Notes under the pieces: model-generated
What the model saw: only the letters and a program-made list of their open reading frames with translations
What the model was told of the DNA's origin: nothing
Database searches by the model: none
Position numbers and translations under genes: made by a program
In this document: piece after piece, positions 35,818 through 44,214 of the stretch
Layout of the letters: each line of letters opens with the position of its first letter
How positions within the stretch are numbered: the first letter of the stretch is position 1
Origin: Chitinophaga sp. CF418
GTDB taxonomy: Bacteria > Bacteroidota > Bacteroidia > Chitinophagales > Chitinophagaceae
Reading direction: 5' to 3'
NCBI RefSeq assembly: GCF_900142925.1
Contig: NZ_FRCN01000013.1
Span: forward strand, 51,880-115,879
DNA length: 64,000 nt

Positions 35818-36912
35818 TTAAAACAACTGTTTCTTCAAGGTAAACCTTCTCGCAAAGCTGATGCGGAAATTGCCTGCACCCATGGTCTGGTAGGTATCAG
35901 GTACGGGCGACTGGCTTCTGGTGGTCAGATCCACATAATGGATACCGGCATAATACCGTCCGGAATTATACCCTATGGAAACACGAATATTATTATTCAG
36001 TTGTAAACCTACCCTTTTCAGGTCACCATCTTTCATTGTGTTCAATGTAGTATAGTTTGCCCCTAAGCTACCAGTCAGGGAAAGCGTGGCAAACCAGTGT
36101 TTATTATAAACAAAAGTATGCGCATAACCCACGTTGGCAGCCGCACTGAATACCCTTGTCCTGTGAAAATTCTCTCCATTGAAGAACCCGGCTTTCTCAA
36201 GATAGGAAGGGATCAATCCTGAATCTCCTTTCATTCTCATCCCAAATAGGCCCCCTCCTATCAGGAAGGATCCTGCACTCTTCTTCTGGTAATCATTCTG
36301 CAGGTAAGCCGCCCGGTAAGAGAAACGTTTGGCATTGAAAACATACTGCACATCCAGGCCCACATTCACATTCCGGGCATCCGGCCGGATCATTTCCACA
36401 TTCCCCGATCCCAGGTTGCTGAACAGCCTTCTTGTATTGGCAATGTAATATCCCCTGTACACCTGCCCATAAAAGTCTACCACCAGTTTACGGGAGTAAA
36501 TATGCGTTTGCAGGTCCAGTACTTTTGTTATGCCATAGTCTCCCTTTTCCTTGTTGATAAAAGGAAGGTTAAAAGCGACATTAATACCTATAAAGCGGTA
36601 GTTAAAGCCAAAGCCGACGTTAAAAGGCGTATTTGGCCTGTACAGTACTTCCTGGGAGCTTTTTGTATTTGAAACAATACCATTGTCCACAATCCCGTCG
36701 CCCACGATCTTGTTATCTACGATATCGTAATAGTTGTATTTGCGGGAACCGAACACGCGGACAGTGAGATCCTTCGTATGCTCCTCGATGTAATTTGAAT
36801 CATTTCCTGCGTCCAGCCAGCTCCCCACTTTTTTGAACAGTGAAGTTTTCTGTGCTGAAGTAGCCAGACATAAAAAAAGGCATCCCGATAACAGCACAAG
36901 CCATTTTTGCAT
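35818..36912 (-). CDS. DUF4421 family outer-membrane protein
   Basis: With the ATG at 36912 the protein has 364 aa and opens MQKWLVLLSGCLFLCLATSAQ, a good signal peptide; the frame allows nine more residues from 36939. The chain has the DUF4421 pattern: a short region with FGSRKYNYYDI, then barrel-like strands such as PFNVGFGFNYRFIGINVAFNLPF, VVDFYGQVYRGYYI and YAGIHYVDLTTRS, ending with RRFTLKKQLF. It is probably an outer-membrane barrel of unknown function. It follows the small phosphodiesterase gene on the same strand, 41 bp downstream of its stop. Confidence 0.85.
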   Translation of the reverse strand: MQKWLVLLSGCLFLCLATSAQKTSLFKKVGSWLDAGNDSNYIEEHTKDLTVRVFGSRKYNYYDIVDNKIVGDGIVDNGIVSNTKSSQEVLYRPNTPFNVGFGFNYRFIGINVAFNLPFINKEKGDYGITKVLDLQTHIYSRKLVVDFYGQVYRGYYIANTRRLFSNLGSGNVEMIRPDARNVNVGLDVQYVFNAKRFSYRAAYLQNDYQKKSAGSFLIGGGLFGMRMKGDSGLIPSYLEKAGFFNGENFHRTRVFSAAANVGYAHTFVYNKHWFATLSLTGSLGANYTTLNTMKDGDLKRVGLQLNNNIRVSIGYNSGRYYAGIHYVDLTTRSQSPVPDTYQTMGAGNFRISFARRFTLKKQLF

Positions 36913-36953
36913 TATCCTAACAATTGTAATGGTATTCACGTATTACTTCCCCT

Positions 36954-37445
36954 CTATTTTGGCAACTCAATTACTTCAAGTTGGCTAATATTTCCATCTG
37001 ACAATTCAAAGCGTAACAATGTTTTAACCTTATGCCATCCCTGTATACCACAGGCTCCCGGATTGATATGCAGCAGCTTCAAAGCCGGATCAGGCATTAC
37101 TTTCAGGATATGGGAATGACCGCAGATAAACAGCTTGGGCGCGTTTTTCAGCAGTTCATCCTTTACGCCGGGGGCATATTTCCCCGGATAACCACCTATA
37201 TGTGTGATGTAAACCTTTACCTGCTCCAGTTCGAAATGCAGATGTAATGGATACCGCACCCGCAAATCGGCCCCATCTATATTCCCATATACAGCACGGA
37301 AGGGCTTGAAAGCCTCCAGTTTATCCGCCAGCTCAGTGTTACCGATATCTCCCGCGTGCCAGATCTCATCAACCTTATCAAAGTATCTGAACACGTCCGG
37401 ATGGAGGTAACTATGCGTGTCTGACATCAATCCTATCTTCTTCAT
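36954..37445 (-). CDS. YfcE/MJ0936-type phosphodiesterase
   Basis: The 163-aa protein is a minimal calcineurin-like phosphoesterase. The metal-binding motifs are MSDTHSYL (7-14), HAGDIGNTE (35-43), YGNIDGADLR and ICGHSHILK (about 111-119). Homologues hydrolyse phosphodiester bonds in model compounds; the natural substrate is not settled. It shares a divergent promoter region with purU. Confidence 0.92.
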   Translation of the reverse strand: MKKIGLMSDTHSYLHPDVFRYFDKVDEIWHAGDIGNTELADKLEAFKPFRAVYGNIDGADLRVRYPLHLHFELEQVKVYITHIGGYPGKYAPGVKDELLKNAPKLFICGHSHILKVMPDPALKLLHINPGACGIQGWHKVKTLLRFELSDGNISQLEVIELPK

Positions 37446-37460
37446 GCTTCAAAATTGGGC

Positions 37461-37468
37461 CAAAAGTA
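37461..37468 (-). promoter_or_regulatory. -7 promoter element for the phosphodiesterase gene
   Basis: On the minus strand TACTTTTG matches TAnnTTTG and ends 15 bp before the ATG at 37445. Confidence 0.6.
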
Positions 37469-37497
37469 AAATAACATTTAGTATTTTACTGAGAATA

Positions 37498-37505
37498 TAT
37501 TTTCG
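37498..37505 (+). promoter_or_regulatory. -7 promoter element immediately before purU
   Basis: TATTTTCG (TAnnTTYG) ends 5 bp before the purU ATG; with the minus-strand element at 37461 it forms a divergent promoter pair only 30 bp apart. Confidence 0.45.
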
Positions 37506-37510
37506 ATTTT

Positions 37511-38374
37511 ATGCAGAGCGATATTACCGGCAGGCTACTGATCTGCTGTCCGGACCGGCCCGGCATCGTTGCCGGCGTATCACAGTTCCTTTATACCTGT
37601 GGCGCGAACATCCTGGATGCGAGTCAGCACAGTACCGACCCTAAAGAAGGGGTATTTTTCATGCGCATGGAATTCCACCTGGAAAATACCGGCATTACAA
37701 GTGAACAACTGGAAAAACAATTTCAGGAAAAAGTAGCCGGGCCATTGAAGATGGACTGGCATATCAACTATACCTTCCATCGTAAAAAAATGGCTATCAT
37801 GGTATCCCGTTACGACCATTGCCTCATGGAGTTGCTCTGGCGCTGGCGCAGCGGGGAATTGCCGGTGGATATTCCACTCGTGATCTCCAACCATGAAGAG
37901 CTGAGAGAGCTGACGGAAGATTTCGGTATCCCATTCCACTATCTGCCGGTTACACCTGCCACCAAAGTAGAAAAGGAGCAGGAAGCCATCCGGCTGATAC
38001 AGGAGGCAAAAGCCGATTTCACAGTACTGGCGCGTTATATGCAGATCTTATCCCCCGGTTTTGTGGGGGTATTCCCAGGGAAGATCATCAATATACATCA
38101 CTCCTTCCTGCCGGCATTTGCAGGCGCCAATCCCTATAAGAATGCCTATACACGCGGCGTTAAGCTGATAGGTGCTACAGCGCACTATGTAACCAACGAC
38201 CTGGACGAGGGGCCCATCATTGACCAGGATGTGGCCCGTGTAAGTCACAGGCATGATGTGAGTGATCTTGTGGCGCTGGGCCGTGATATAGAAAGACAGG
38301 TGCTGACAAGAGCAGTGGTAGCGCATGTTGAAGACAGGATCATCATTCATGGCAACAAGACGATCGTATTCTGA
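37511..38374 (+). CDS. purU: Formyltetrahydrofolate deformylase
   Basis: The 287-aa protein hydrolyses 10-formyltetrahydrofolate to formate and tetrahydrofolate, balancing one-carbon pools. It starts with an ACT domain (CCPDRPGIVAGVSQFLY, residues 13-29; then DASQHSTD) and continues with the formyltransferase-like catalytic domain: FGIPFHYLPVT, LARYMQILSPGF, INIHHSFLPAFAGANPYKNA and the conserved late Asp region EGPIIDQDVARVSH. The catalytic Asn-His-Asp set of the family can be placed in these segments. It is transcribed alone and converges with hutG. Confidence 0.95.
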   Translation: MQSDITGRLLICCPDRPGIVAGVSQFLYTCGANILDASQHSTDPKEGVFFMRMEFHLENTGITSEQLEKQFQEKVAGPLKMDWHINYTFHRKKMAIMVSRYDHCLMELLWRWRSGELPVDIPLVISNHEELRELTEDFGIPFHYLPVTPATKVEKEQEAIRLIQEAKADFTVLARYMQILSPGFVGVFPGKIINIHHSFLPAFAGANPYKNAYTRGVKLIGATAHYVTNDLDEGPIIDQDVARVSHRHDVSDLVALGRDIERQVLTRAVVAHVEDRIIIHGNKTIVF

Positions 38375-38390
38375 TCGGGGTTAGCTCTCT

Positions 38391-38447
38391 AAAAAACAGC
38401 ATCCCCCGGCAATATTTGCGGGAACTACGCAAGTCTTGCCGGGGGAT
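38391..38447 (-). terminator. Terminator of hutG
   Basis: ATCCCCCGGCAA and TTGCCGGGGGAT (perfect, 12 bp) enclose an inner stem TTGCG / CGCAA. On the minus strand the structure is followed by GCTGTTTTTT, so it ends the hutG transcript; on the plus strand it may also slow purU read-through. Confidence 0.85.
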
Positions 38448-38487
38448 ACTGATACTATTTTGCAGCTATAAAGCGACTCTAACAATT

Positions 38488-39489
38488 TTAGTGATAATGC
38501 AGGTTACTGACCATCTCAAACAAGAGAGAGGCGCCCAGTTTTGCAGTATGATTATCGATATCCAGGGAGGGGTTCAGTTCAGCAATATCGATACCTGCCA
38601 GCTTACCACTTTGCAGGATGCTGCGGTAACATTCCAGGAACAAACCATCAGGACGGATACCATTGTAGGCAACAGCGCTCACACCTGGGGCAAAAGAGGC
38701 CGAAAAAACGTCTAAATCCACTGTCAGGTATAAATAGTCCACATCTCTCAGAAACTGGCTTATAGCAGCCTGTAACAGCACTTTATCCTGCAGATGGAAA
38801 GCGTCTGCGTCCACATACTGTACATCCAGGTCGCCCGCTATACGGAATAGCTGCTGCGTATTACTGTTGGCCTGTACGCCCAGGGCCAGGTAATAAAAGG
38901 GAACACCATCCAGTTTACAGTCCTGCGCCAGTTGCCAGAATCCGGTACCGGAAGTGCTTCCCTCCTGCCCGGGTATACGCAGATCAAAATGCGCATCGAT
39001 ATTCACCAGCCCCAGTTTCTCACTCCGCTTACGTTGCTTAAGATGCTGATAAATGCCCTGTGCATGGCCGTAAGTGATCTCATGACCACCACCCAGTAAT
39101 ACAGGCAGGTAACCTGATTTACGTATAGTCAGCACAGTATCTGCCAATGCGGCCTGCGCTTCTTCCAGCTGATTGTCTTTGCATATAATATCACCCACAT
39201 CCGCCAAAACCAGCTCGCTATCAAAGTGTACAGGAAAATTGCTGCATGTACGTCTCAATGCTGCAGGCCCCTCTACAGCGCCTACACGCCCTTTATTGCG
39301 GCGTACGCCTTCATCACATGCAAACCCCAGGAATGCAATGCCCTGTTGATGGGGCTTTAATGCCGGCAATGTGCCCGTGAGTAAATTCACAGTAGTTACA
39401 CGCTGATGCCAGCGCAATAATTCTTCATCCGTACCATCTATCCTTCCCGTCCATGCAACGGGCTGCCGGTAAAACTCTGGCTTCTTCAT
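38488..39489 (-). CDS. hutG: Formimidoylglutamase
   Basis: The 333-aa protein belongs to the ureohydrolase (arginase/agmatinase) family. Manganese-binding motifs are GGGHEITYGHAQG, NIDAHFDLR and TVDLDVFSASFAPGVSA. The N-terminal half with FLGFACDEGVRRNKGRVGAVEGP is that of Bacteroidota HutG, which converts N-formimidoyl-L-glutamate to glutamate and formamide, the last step of histidine breakdown. The assignment is supported by hutH, hutU and hutI 3.5 kb to the right. An agmatinase role is less likely. A TACCTTTA element lies 6 bp before the start codon (39496-39503). Confidence 0.88.
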   Translation of the reverse strand: MKKPEFYRQPVAWTGRIDGTDEELLRWHQRVTTVNLLTGTLPALKPHQQGIAFLGFACDEGVRRNKGRVGAVEGPAALRRTCSNFPVHFDSELVLADVGDIICKDNQLEEAQAALADTVLTIRKSGYLPVLLGGGHEITYGHAQGIYQHLKQRKRSEKLGLVNIDAHFDLRIPGQEGSTSGTGFWQLAQDCKLDGVPFYYLALGVQANSNTQQLFRIAGDLDVQYVDADAFHLQDKVLLQAAISQFLRDVDYLYLTVDLDVFSASFAPGVSAVAYNGIRPDGLFLECYRSILQSGKLAGIDIAELNPSLDIDNHTAKLGASLLFEMVSNLHYH

Positions 39490-39703
39490 ATACTGTAAAG
39501 GTAGTATTGTTACTTAAAATTAGCTCGTATTTAAAATTTGTACCTATATTGCGGCAAGCGAATTAAACAACCTATAGCGACTAGTAGCATTTATAACCTG
39601 TAGCATTAACCTATGGCATAACCATATCATTATCTGCCTATGTAACCATTACAAAATCAACATATCACCTTTTTATTTTCTCACCCTCAAAACAACTATC
39701 CAA

Positions 39704-41950
39704 ATGAAAAAGAATGGAAGACGCCTTTCTTTCAAACTTGCGGCGTTGCTGTTATGCCTGACAGGCATATGGTCACAGAGCCACGCACAGACACCGGTAG
39801 CCAGAAATGGTCAGCTCCAGGTGATCGGTACCAAACTATGCAACCAGTACGGCAATCCCATCCAGCTCAGAGGCATGAGCACACATGGTATCCAGTGGTA
39901 TGGCTGGGGAAGCTGTTTAACAGCAGCCTCTCTCGATGCCCTTGCCAATGACTGGGGCGCAGACGTACTGCGTATTTCCCTTTATGTACAGGAAGGTGGT
40001 TATGAAACCGACCCTGCAGGTTTCACCACACAGGTGAACCGCCTTATCGAAGAAGCTACTGCACGTGGCATGTATGCGCTTGTTGACTGGCATCAGCTGA
40101 CGCCGGGCGATCCAAACTACAACCTTTCCAGAGCGAAAACCTTTTTCTCGGCTATTGCCAACGCACACAAGAACAAAAACAACATCATTTACGACATCTG
40201 TAATGAGCCCAACTCAGGTGCTACCTGGGCAAAGATCAAAACCTATGCAGACCAGATGATCCCGTTTATCCGTGCCATTGATAACGATGCCGTTATCCTT
40301 GTAGGCACCCATGGATGGTCCACTATGGGCCTTTCCGGCGATGGTTCCCTGCAGGATATCCTCAACAATCCGCTGCAGTATCCTAACGTGATGTATACGT
40401 TCCATTTCTACGCCAAGGAACACCGTACAGAATACCTGAACCAGCTGAACACAGCGTCTGACAGACTGCCTGTATTCGTCACTGAGTTCGGTACACAGGA
40501 AGCGAGTGGCGATGGTGCGAATGACTTCGCTATGGCGCAGCAATACATCGATCTGATGCGCAACAAAAAGATCAGCTGGACCAACTGGAATTACTCCGAC
40601 GACTTTCGTTCCGGCGCCGTATGGGTAACCGGCACCTGCTCTAATGGCCCCTGGACTACTGCCAGGTTAAAACCAGCAGGCGCGTGGGTCCGCGAGCGTA
40701 TGCTGAATCCTGCGGATGATTTCCCGGGCGGTAACGTGTGCGTACCGGTATCAGCCAGTGCTAATGATGGCAACGTACCAGCCAATGTACAGGACAATGA
40801 TTACAACACTCGTTGGTCTGCCGAAGGCGATGGCCAGTGGATACAGTTCTGCCTGGAAACCACCACTACCGTTTCACGTGTTGATATCGCATTCTACAGC
40901 GGTACACAAAGACAAACAAACTTCGATATCTTAACCAGCACCGATGGCAGCAGCTGGTCATCAGCTGCCACAGGCCTTCACAGCAGCGGCACTTCAACTG
41001 CACTGGAAACATTCACCTTCTCTGCACGCAGTGCTAAACATGTAAGGATATTGTGTCACGGTAACACTGTAAATGCCTGGAACAGTCTGACTGAAGTAAG
41101 GATCGTTACTTCATCTTCTTCAACGCAGACTACCCTGGCTCCTTTACAGGATGCTTATGTAAGGAATGGTGATTATGCAGCTACTACTTACGGTACTACT
41201 GATCCTGCAGTGTTGTCATCCAAGCTGAACGTGGCTACCTCACCGGGTTACGACCGTCAGACCTATCTGCGTTTCGATGTAAGCAGCGTAAGCAACATCT
41301 CTTCTGCAGTACTGAAAGTATTTGGCAGGATTGAAGATAACCGTGTGTCCAATATTCCTGTAGGCGTATACGCTGTAGGCAATACCACCTGGACAGAATC
41401 AGCACTGACATGGAACAACAAGCCTGCTGCAGGTACATCTGCATTACAGACAACAACATTGACCGACTCCACCGGCAGGTACTATTCATGGGATATCACC
41501 AGTTATGTACAGAGCGAAAAAGCTGCTGGCCGTAACGGTATTTCCCTGGCCCTGCTGAGCGGCACCGTTGCTGATCCGCGCATTGTATGGCGCTCAAAAG
41601 AAGCAGGTCTGACCGCACCGCAACTGGTGATCAGTTCCACAACATCCGCAGCAAAACTGGCAGCAGTAAAACCGCTGCAGGAGCCGGTTAAACTGACCAC
41701 TTCCCTGACCAGCTATCCTAACCCATTTGGTGATAACAGCACTGTCAGCTTCTTCCTGGAGAAACCAGCTGATGTAGTACTGGCAGTATACGACATCAAT
41801 GGTAAACAGGTAGCTGTGCTGAAACGTGGCCGTCTGGACGCAGGACAGTACAACAGCAGCTTCGCAGGCCAGCATCTGCCTAAGGGCGTGTATACCGTGA
41901 AACTGACTTATGGAGAAAAAGCTATTACGCGTAAAGTTGTAAAACAATAA
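39704..41950 (+). CDS. Secreted GH5 cellulase with discoidin, DNRLRE and T9SS sorting domains
   Basis: The 748-aa protein has a signal peptide ending SHAQ (residue 29). Residues about 40-330 are a glycoside hydrolase family 5 domain with RGMSTHGIQWYG at its start, the acid/base Glu168 in YDICNEPNSG and the nucleophile Glu261 in VFVTEFGTQ. A discoidin/F5-8 type C (CBM32-like) module follows (about 345-470), then a DNRLRE/CBM96-like module (about 478-645, with YLRFDVSSV and TWTESALTWNNKP). The last 75 residues are a T9SS type A sorting domain (SYPNPFGDNS, YDINGKQV, LPKGVYTV, KVVKQ). It should be exported by T9SS and act on beta-glucan or cellulose. It interrupts the histidine genes. Confidence 0.94.
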   Translation: MKKNGRRLSFKLAALLLCLTGIWSQSHAQTPVARNGQLQVIGTKLCNQYGNPIQLRGMSTHGIQWYGWGSCLTAASLDALANDWGADVLRISLYVQEGGYETDPAGFTTQVNRLIEEATARGMYALVDWHQLTPGDPNYNLSRAKTFFSAIANAHKNKNNIIYDICNEPNSGATWAKIKTYADQMIPFIRAIDNDAVILVGTHGWSTMGLSGDGSLQDILNNPLQYPNVMYTFHFYAKEHRTEYLNQLNTASDRLPVFVTEFGTQEASGDGANDFAMAQQYIDLMRNKKISWTNWNYSDDFRSGAVWVTGTCSNGPWTTARLKPAGAWVRERMLNPADDFPGGNVCVPVSASANDGNVPANVQDNDYNTRWSAEGDGQWIQFCLETTTTVSRVDIAFYSGTQRQTNFDILTSTDGSSWSSAATGLHSSGTSTALETFTFSARSAKHVRILCHGNTVNAWNSLTEVRIVTSSSSTQTTLAPLQDAYVRNGDYAATTYGTTDPAVLSSKLNVATSPGYDRQTYLRFDVSSVSNISSAVLKVFGRIEDNRVSNIPVGVYAVGNTTWTESALTWNNKPAAGTSALQTTTLTDSTGRYYSWDITSYVQSEKAAGRNGISLALLSGTVADPRIVWRSKEAGLTAPQLVISSTTSAAKLAAVKPLQEPVKLTTSLTSYPNPFGDNSTVSFFLEKPADVVLAVYDINGKQVAVLKRGRLDAGQYNSSFAGQHLPKGVYTVKLTYGEKAITRKVVKQ

Positions 41951-41985
41951 CAGATCACGAGCAATATTTTGCCAACCACCTAATG

Positions 41986-42016
41986 AAACCGTCTCATGAA
42001 AATGAGGCGGTTTTTT
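41986..42016 (+). terminator. Terminator of the GH5 cellulase gene
   Basis: AAACCGTCTCAT and ATGAGGCGGTTT pair around the tetraloop GAAA (one G-T pair) and continue into a T run. Confidence 0.88.
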
Positions 42017-42117
42017 GTTAAGATGTGTATTGTAAGGTAGCGTATTGTTGGCTTGCAATGGTTCTGACTAAGTATCAGAATCTCAAACGAATCTGTATGA
42101 GGAACCAAATTGAGATC

Positions 42118-42261
42118 AAACTAGCATATGAGTTGCATATGACTTGCATATTCCTCCGTTCTTCTTACGTTAAAAACGGAGGAAAAACGGAGGAAGAACG
42201 GAGGAAGAACGGAGGAAGATGCAAGCCATATGCAACTCACATGAAAGCTATATGCTAGTTT
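42118..42261. repeat. 144-bp imperfect palindromic element with four 11-bp tandem repeats
   Basis: The outer arms AAACTAGCATAT (42118) and ATATGCTAGTTT (to 42261) are complementary, and the pairing resumes inward through GAGTTGCATATG / CATATGCAACTC and CTTGCAT / ATGCAAG. The left arm then holds TTCCTCCGTTCTTC, complementary to the repeats on the right: ACGGAGGAAGA-type units at 42176, 42187, 42198 and 42209 (exact 11-bp spacing). As RNA or single-stranded DNA it would form a long hairpin that can pair in several registers. It holds no credible ORF and lies between the cellulase terminator and an orphan gene; it could be a MITE-like element. Confidence 0.75.
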
Positions 42262-42295
42262 AATCCTTATATTGCTGAAGTTGCTTTTAATTCCT

Positions 42296-42410
42296 GAAAG
42301 GGACAATCCCTTTCTACACTATCTCTACCGGATCTTGAGGGGACTGTGAGCTTCCGGTTAACGAATGAGTTTTCCTCATTAGAGCATAGGGCAAGTAGAA
42401 ATCCTGCCCT
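42296..42410. other. Run of four short hairpins
   Basis: Consecutive inverted repeats are GAAAGGGA/TCCCTTTC (42296-42314, loop CAA), ACCGGA/TCCGGT (42327-42358), AATGAG/CTCATT (42364-42380) and AGGGCA/TGCCCT (42388-42410). No T tract follows. The region separates the palindromic element from the orphan minus-strand gene and may be its 3' untranslated end, a structured RNA or remnant of a mobile element. Confidence 0.35.
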
Positions 42411-42415
42411 TGCAG

Positions 42416-42910
42416 CTATTCTCTGCTATAGATAGTCAGGTCACAACTTAATGCAACAATGAAGGATTTTCCAGTGTCAGAAAATCCAAATGCCCTTAAT
42501 TCACAAGGTCCGTCTTTGGTGACAAAAATTGTTTCCTTCTTGTCCGGAGATACTAAATAAATTCTTTGCACCAGGTATTCTTCAAATGGTGTGTCGTCGG
42601 GTTCTGGCTTTGATATTGTAAGCGCCCATCCATCATCGGTAATTTTTCGCAAATGGTCCTGACCATAAAGCCCACAAGTGGAAATCTCAATTTGATCCAA
42701 AATATCAAAACCGGCAATTGAATTTGTTGTTTGATTGAAGTATTCCCACCAATCAGAATCATTATGTTGCCGCGCGATTTTCTCTCCTTTAATACAGTCG
42801 AATATTCCTCGCCCTTGATTTGACAAAACTATCAATTTGTCTTGTCCTGGTGCATACCCGATATTTTCTAGTCCCCCAACTGAAAAGGTGTTTTTGTATA
42901 TCCACATCAC
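42416..42910 (-). CDS. Hypothetical protein, unknown family
   Basis: I do not recognise this 164-aa protein. It has no signal peptide or membrane segment. The sequence alternates short beta-like stretches (LENIGYAPGQDKLIVLSN, GWALTISKPEP, QRIYLVSPDKKETIFVTKDG, SFIVALSCDLTIYSRE), suggesting an all-beta or WD/propeller-like fold, and has three scattered cysteines. The coding sequence is visibly more AT-rich than hutI upstream. It lies 74 bp after the hutI stop on the same strand, and next to the palindromic element, so it may be a transferred cargo gene rather than part of histidine catabolism. Small orphan proteins like this are sometimes immunity proteins; there is no toxin next to it. Confidence 0.7.
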   Translation of the reverse strand: MMWIYKNTFSVGGLENIGYAPGQDKLIVLSNQGRGIFDCIKGEKIARQHNDSDWWEYFNQTTNSIAGFDILDQIEISTCGLYGQDHLRKITDDGWALTISKPEPDDTPFEEYLVQRIYLVSPDKKETIFVTKDGPCELRAFGFSDTGKSFIVALSCDLTIYSRE

Positions 42911-42984
42911 GTTTGCTAAGTTATTACGACGCTGGGCATTCCCCTGCCATTGGAGTGGCTACTCCTTTTAAAAAATAAACAATC

Positions 42985-44211
42985 TCATTTCACCCGCTCC
43001 CCTTCTTTCCAGACCCTTATTGGTTTCATTTTACCCTGGTAATACAGGATATCACGGTAGTCAGCGCAGGGATACGCCTGCATGTCTGCTACAGATCCGG
43101 GGGTGAGTTGTCCGATGTTGTGTAGTTGTAATGCTTTTGCAGCGCGGGTAGTAAGGGCTGCGAATACTTCAGCCGTAGATAGTTTCTCTGCCGCGCTTAA
43201 TACTGCGGCCTGTAATAATAAGTCTCCCATGGGTGCAGAACCGGGGTTCCAGTCGCTTGCTATCGCTACGGTAGCACCTGCATCCAGCAGTTTTCTTGCC
43301 GGTGCATAATGCATGCCGAGACCCAGTGAAGCACCTGGCAATACAACTGCGACAATATCCGCAGCTGCCAGTAAAGCAATTGCAGCATCATCACTGGCTT
43401 CCAGATGATCCGCAGAAAGCGCGCCTGCAGCTACAGCAACTGCAGTACCACCTGTGGAGAACTGATCTGCATGTACAGTAGCTGCAAAACCCATGTCGGC
43501 AGCCTGTTGCAGGAAATGTTTTGCAGGACCGGATGTGAATGCTGTTTCTTCTATGAAGATATCAACACGATGTGCCAGCTGTTCTGATTGAATAACGGGC
43601 AGTAAAGTGGTGATGATGGAGTTGAGATATGCTTCTTCATTTCCTTCAAAGTCTTTTGGTCGCATATGCGCTGCAAGACAGGTAGGAATCAGCGTGGCTT
43701 TCGTATGACTGGCTGCATCCTGGATAGCGCGCAGCATATTCAGTTCACCATCCAGGTTCAAACCATAACCGCTTTTTATTTCGATGGTTGTAACGCCTTC
43801 GTGTAAATGCCGGTTCGCACGGGCTGCTGTATTGTTCATCAGTGTTTCCTGATCAGCCGCTCTTGTCTTCATCACTGAATCCCATATACCGCCGCCTGCA
43901 CGGGCTATTTCAAGATAAGACTTACCTGCAATGCGCATCGCATAATCCCTGTTGCGGGAGCCATCAAAACAAATATGTGTATGACAGTCTATGAAGCCTG
44001 GCAACAATACGGAAGGCACAGTGATATGTGTAACATCACAATCAGGATACTGATGTTGCAGTGCTTTAAAATCGCCAACAGCCAGTATCCTGCCACCGTC
44101 TGTTACAATACCGCCATGTTCGATGACCTGCAGTTGTTCATCGTGCAACGCTCCTTTCAGGGGAAGGTTTGTGAGCGGTAATATTTGTGAAAAGGGGCCA
44201 ATTAGTTCCAT
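42985..44211 (-). CDS. hutI: Imidazolonepropionase
   Basis: The 408-aa amidohydrolase opens the imidazolone ring to give N-formimidoyl-L-glutamate, third step of histidine degradation. Metal and catalytic motifs are FIDCHTHICFDGSR (about 71-84), KSGYGLNLDGELNMLRA, CLAAHMRPKDF and TVHADQFS, and the late Asp in IASDWNPGSAPMG. It starts 3 bp after the hutU stop, so the genes are translationally close-coupled. Confidence 0.96.
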   Translation of the reverse strand: MELIGPFSQILPLTNLPLKGALHDEQLQVIEHGGIVTDGGRILAVGDFKALQHQYPDCDVTHITVPSVLLPGFIDCHTHICFDGSRNRDYAMRIAGKSYLEIARAGGGIWDSVMKTRAADQETLMNNTAARANRHLHEGVTTIEIKSGYGLNLDGELNMLRAIQDAASHTKATLIPTCLAAHMRPKDFEGNEEAYLNSIITTLLPVIQSEQLAHRVDIFIEETAFTSGPAKHFLQQAADMGFAATVHADQFSTGGTAVAVAAGALSADHLEASDDAAIALLAAADIVAVVLPGASLGLGMHYAPARKLLDAGATVAIASDWNPGSAPMGDLLLQAAVLSAAEKLSTAEVFAALTTRAAKALQLHNIGQLTPGSVADMQAYPCADYRDILYYQGKMKPIRVWKEGERVK

Positions 44212-44214
44212 ACG

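Noticed and set aside
40868..40884. GTTTCACGTG inside the cellulase gene as a possible parS site
   Set aside because: Only the left half of the parS palindrome matches; the right half is TTGAT instead of AAAC. No complete parS was found near parAB.
42025..42306. Two overlapping small frames across the palindromic element
   Set aside because: They follow the palindrome and repeat on both strands and have no protein features.
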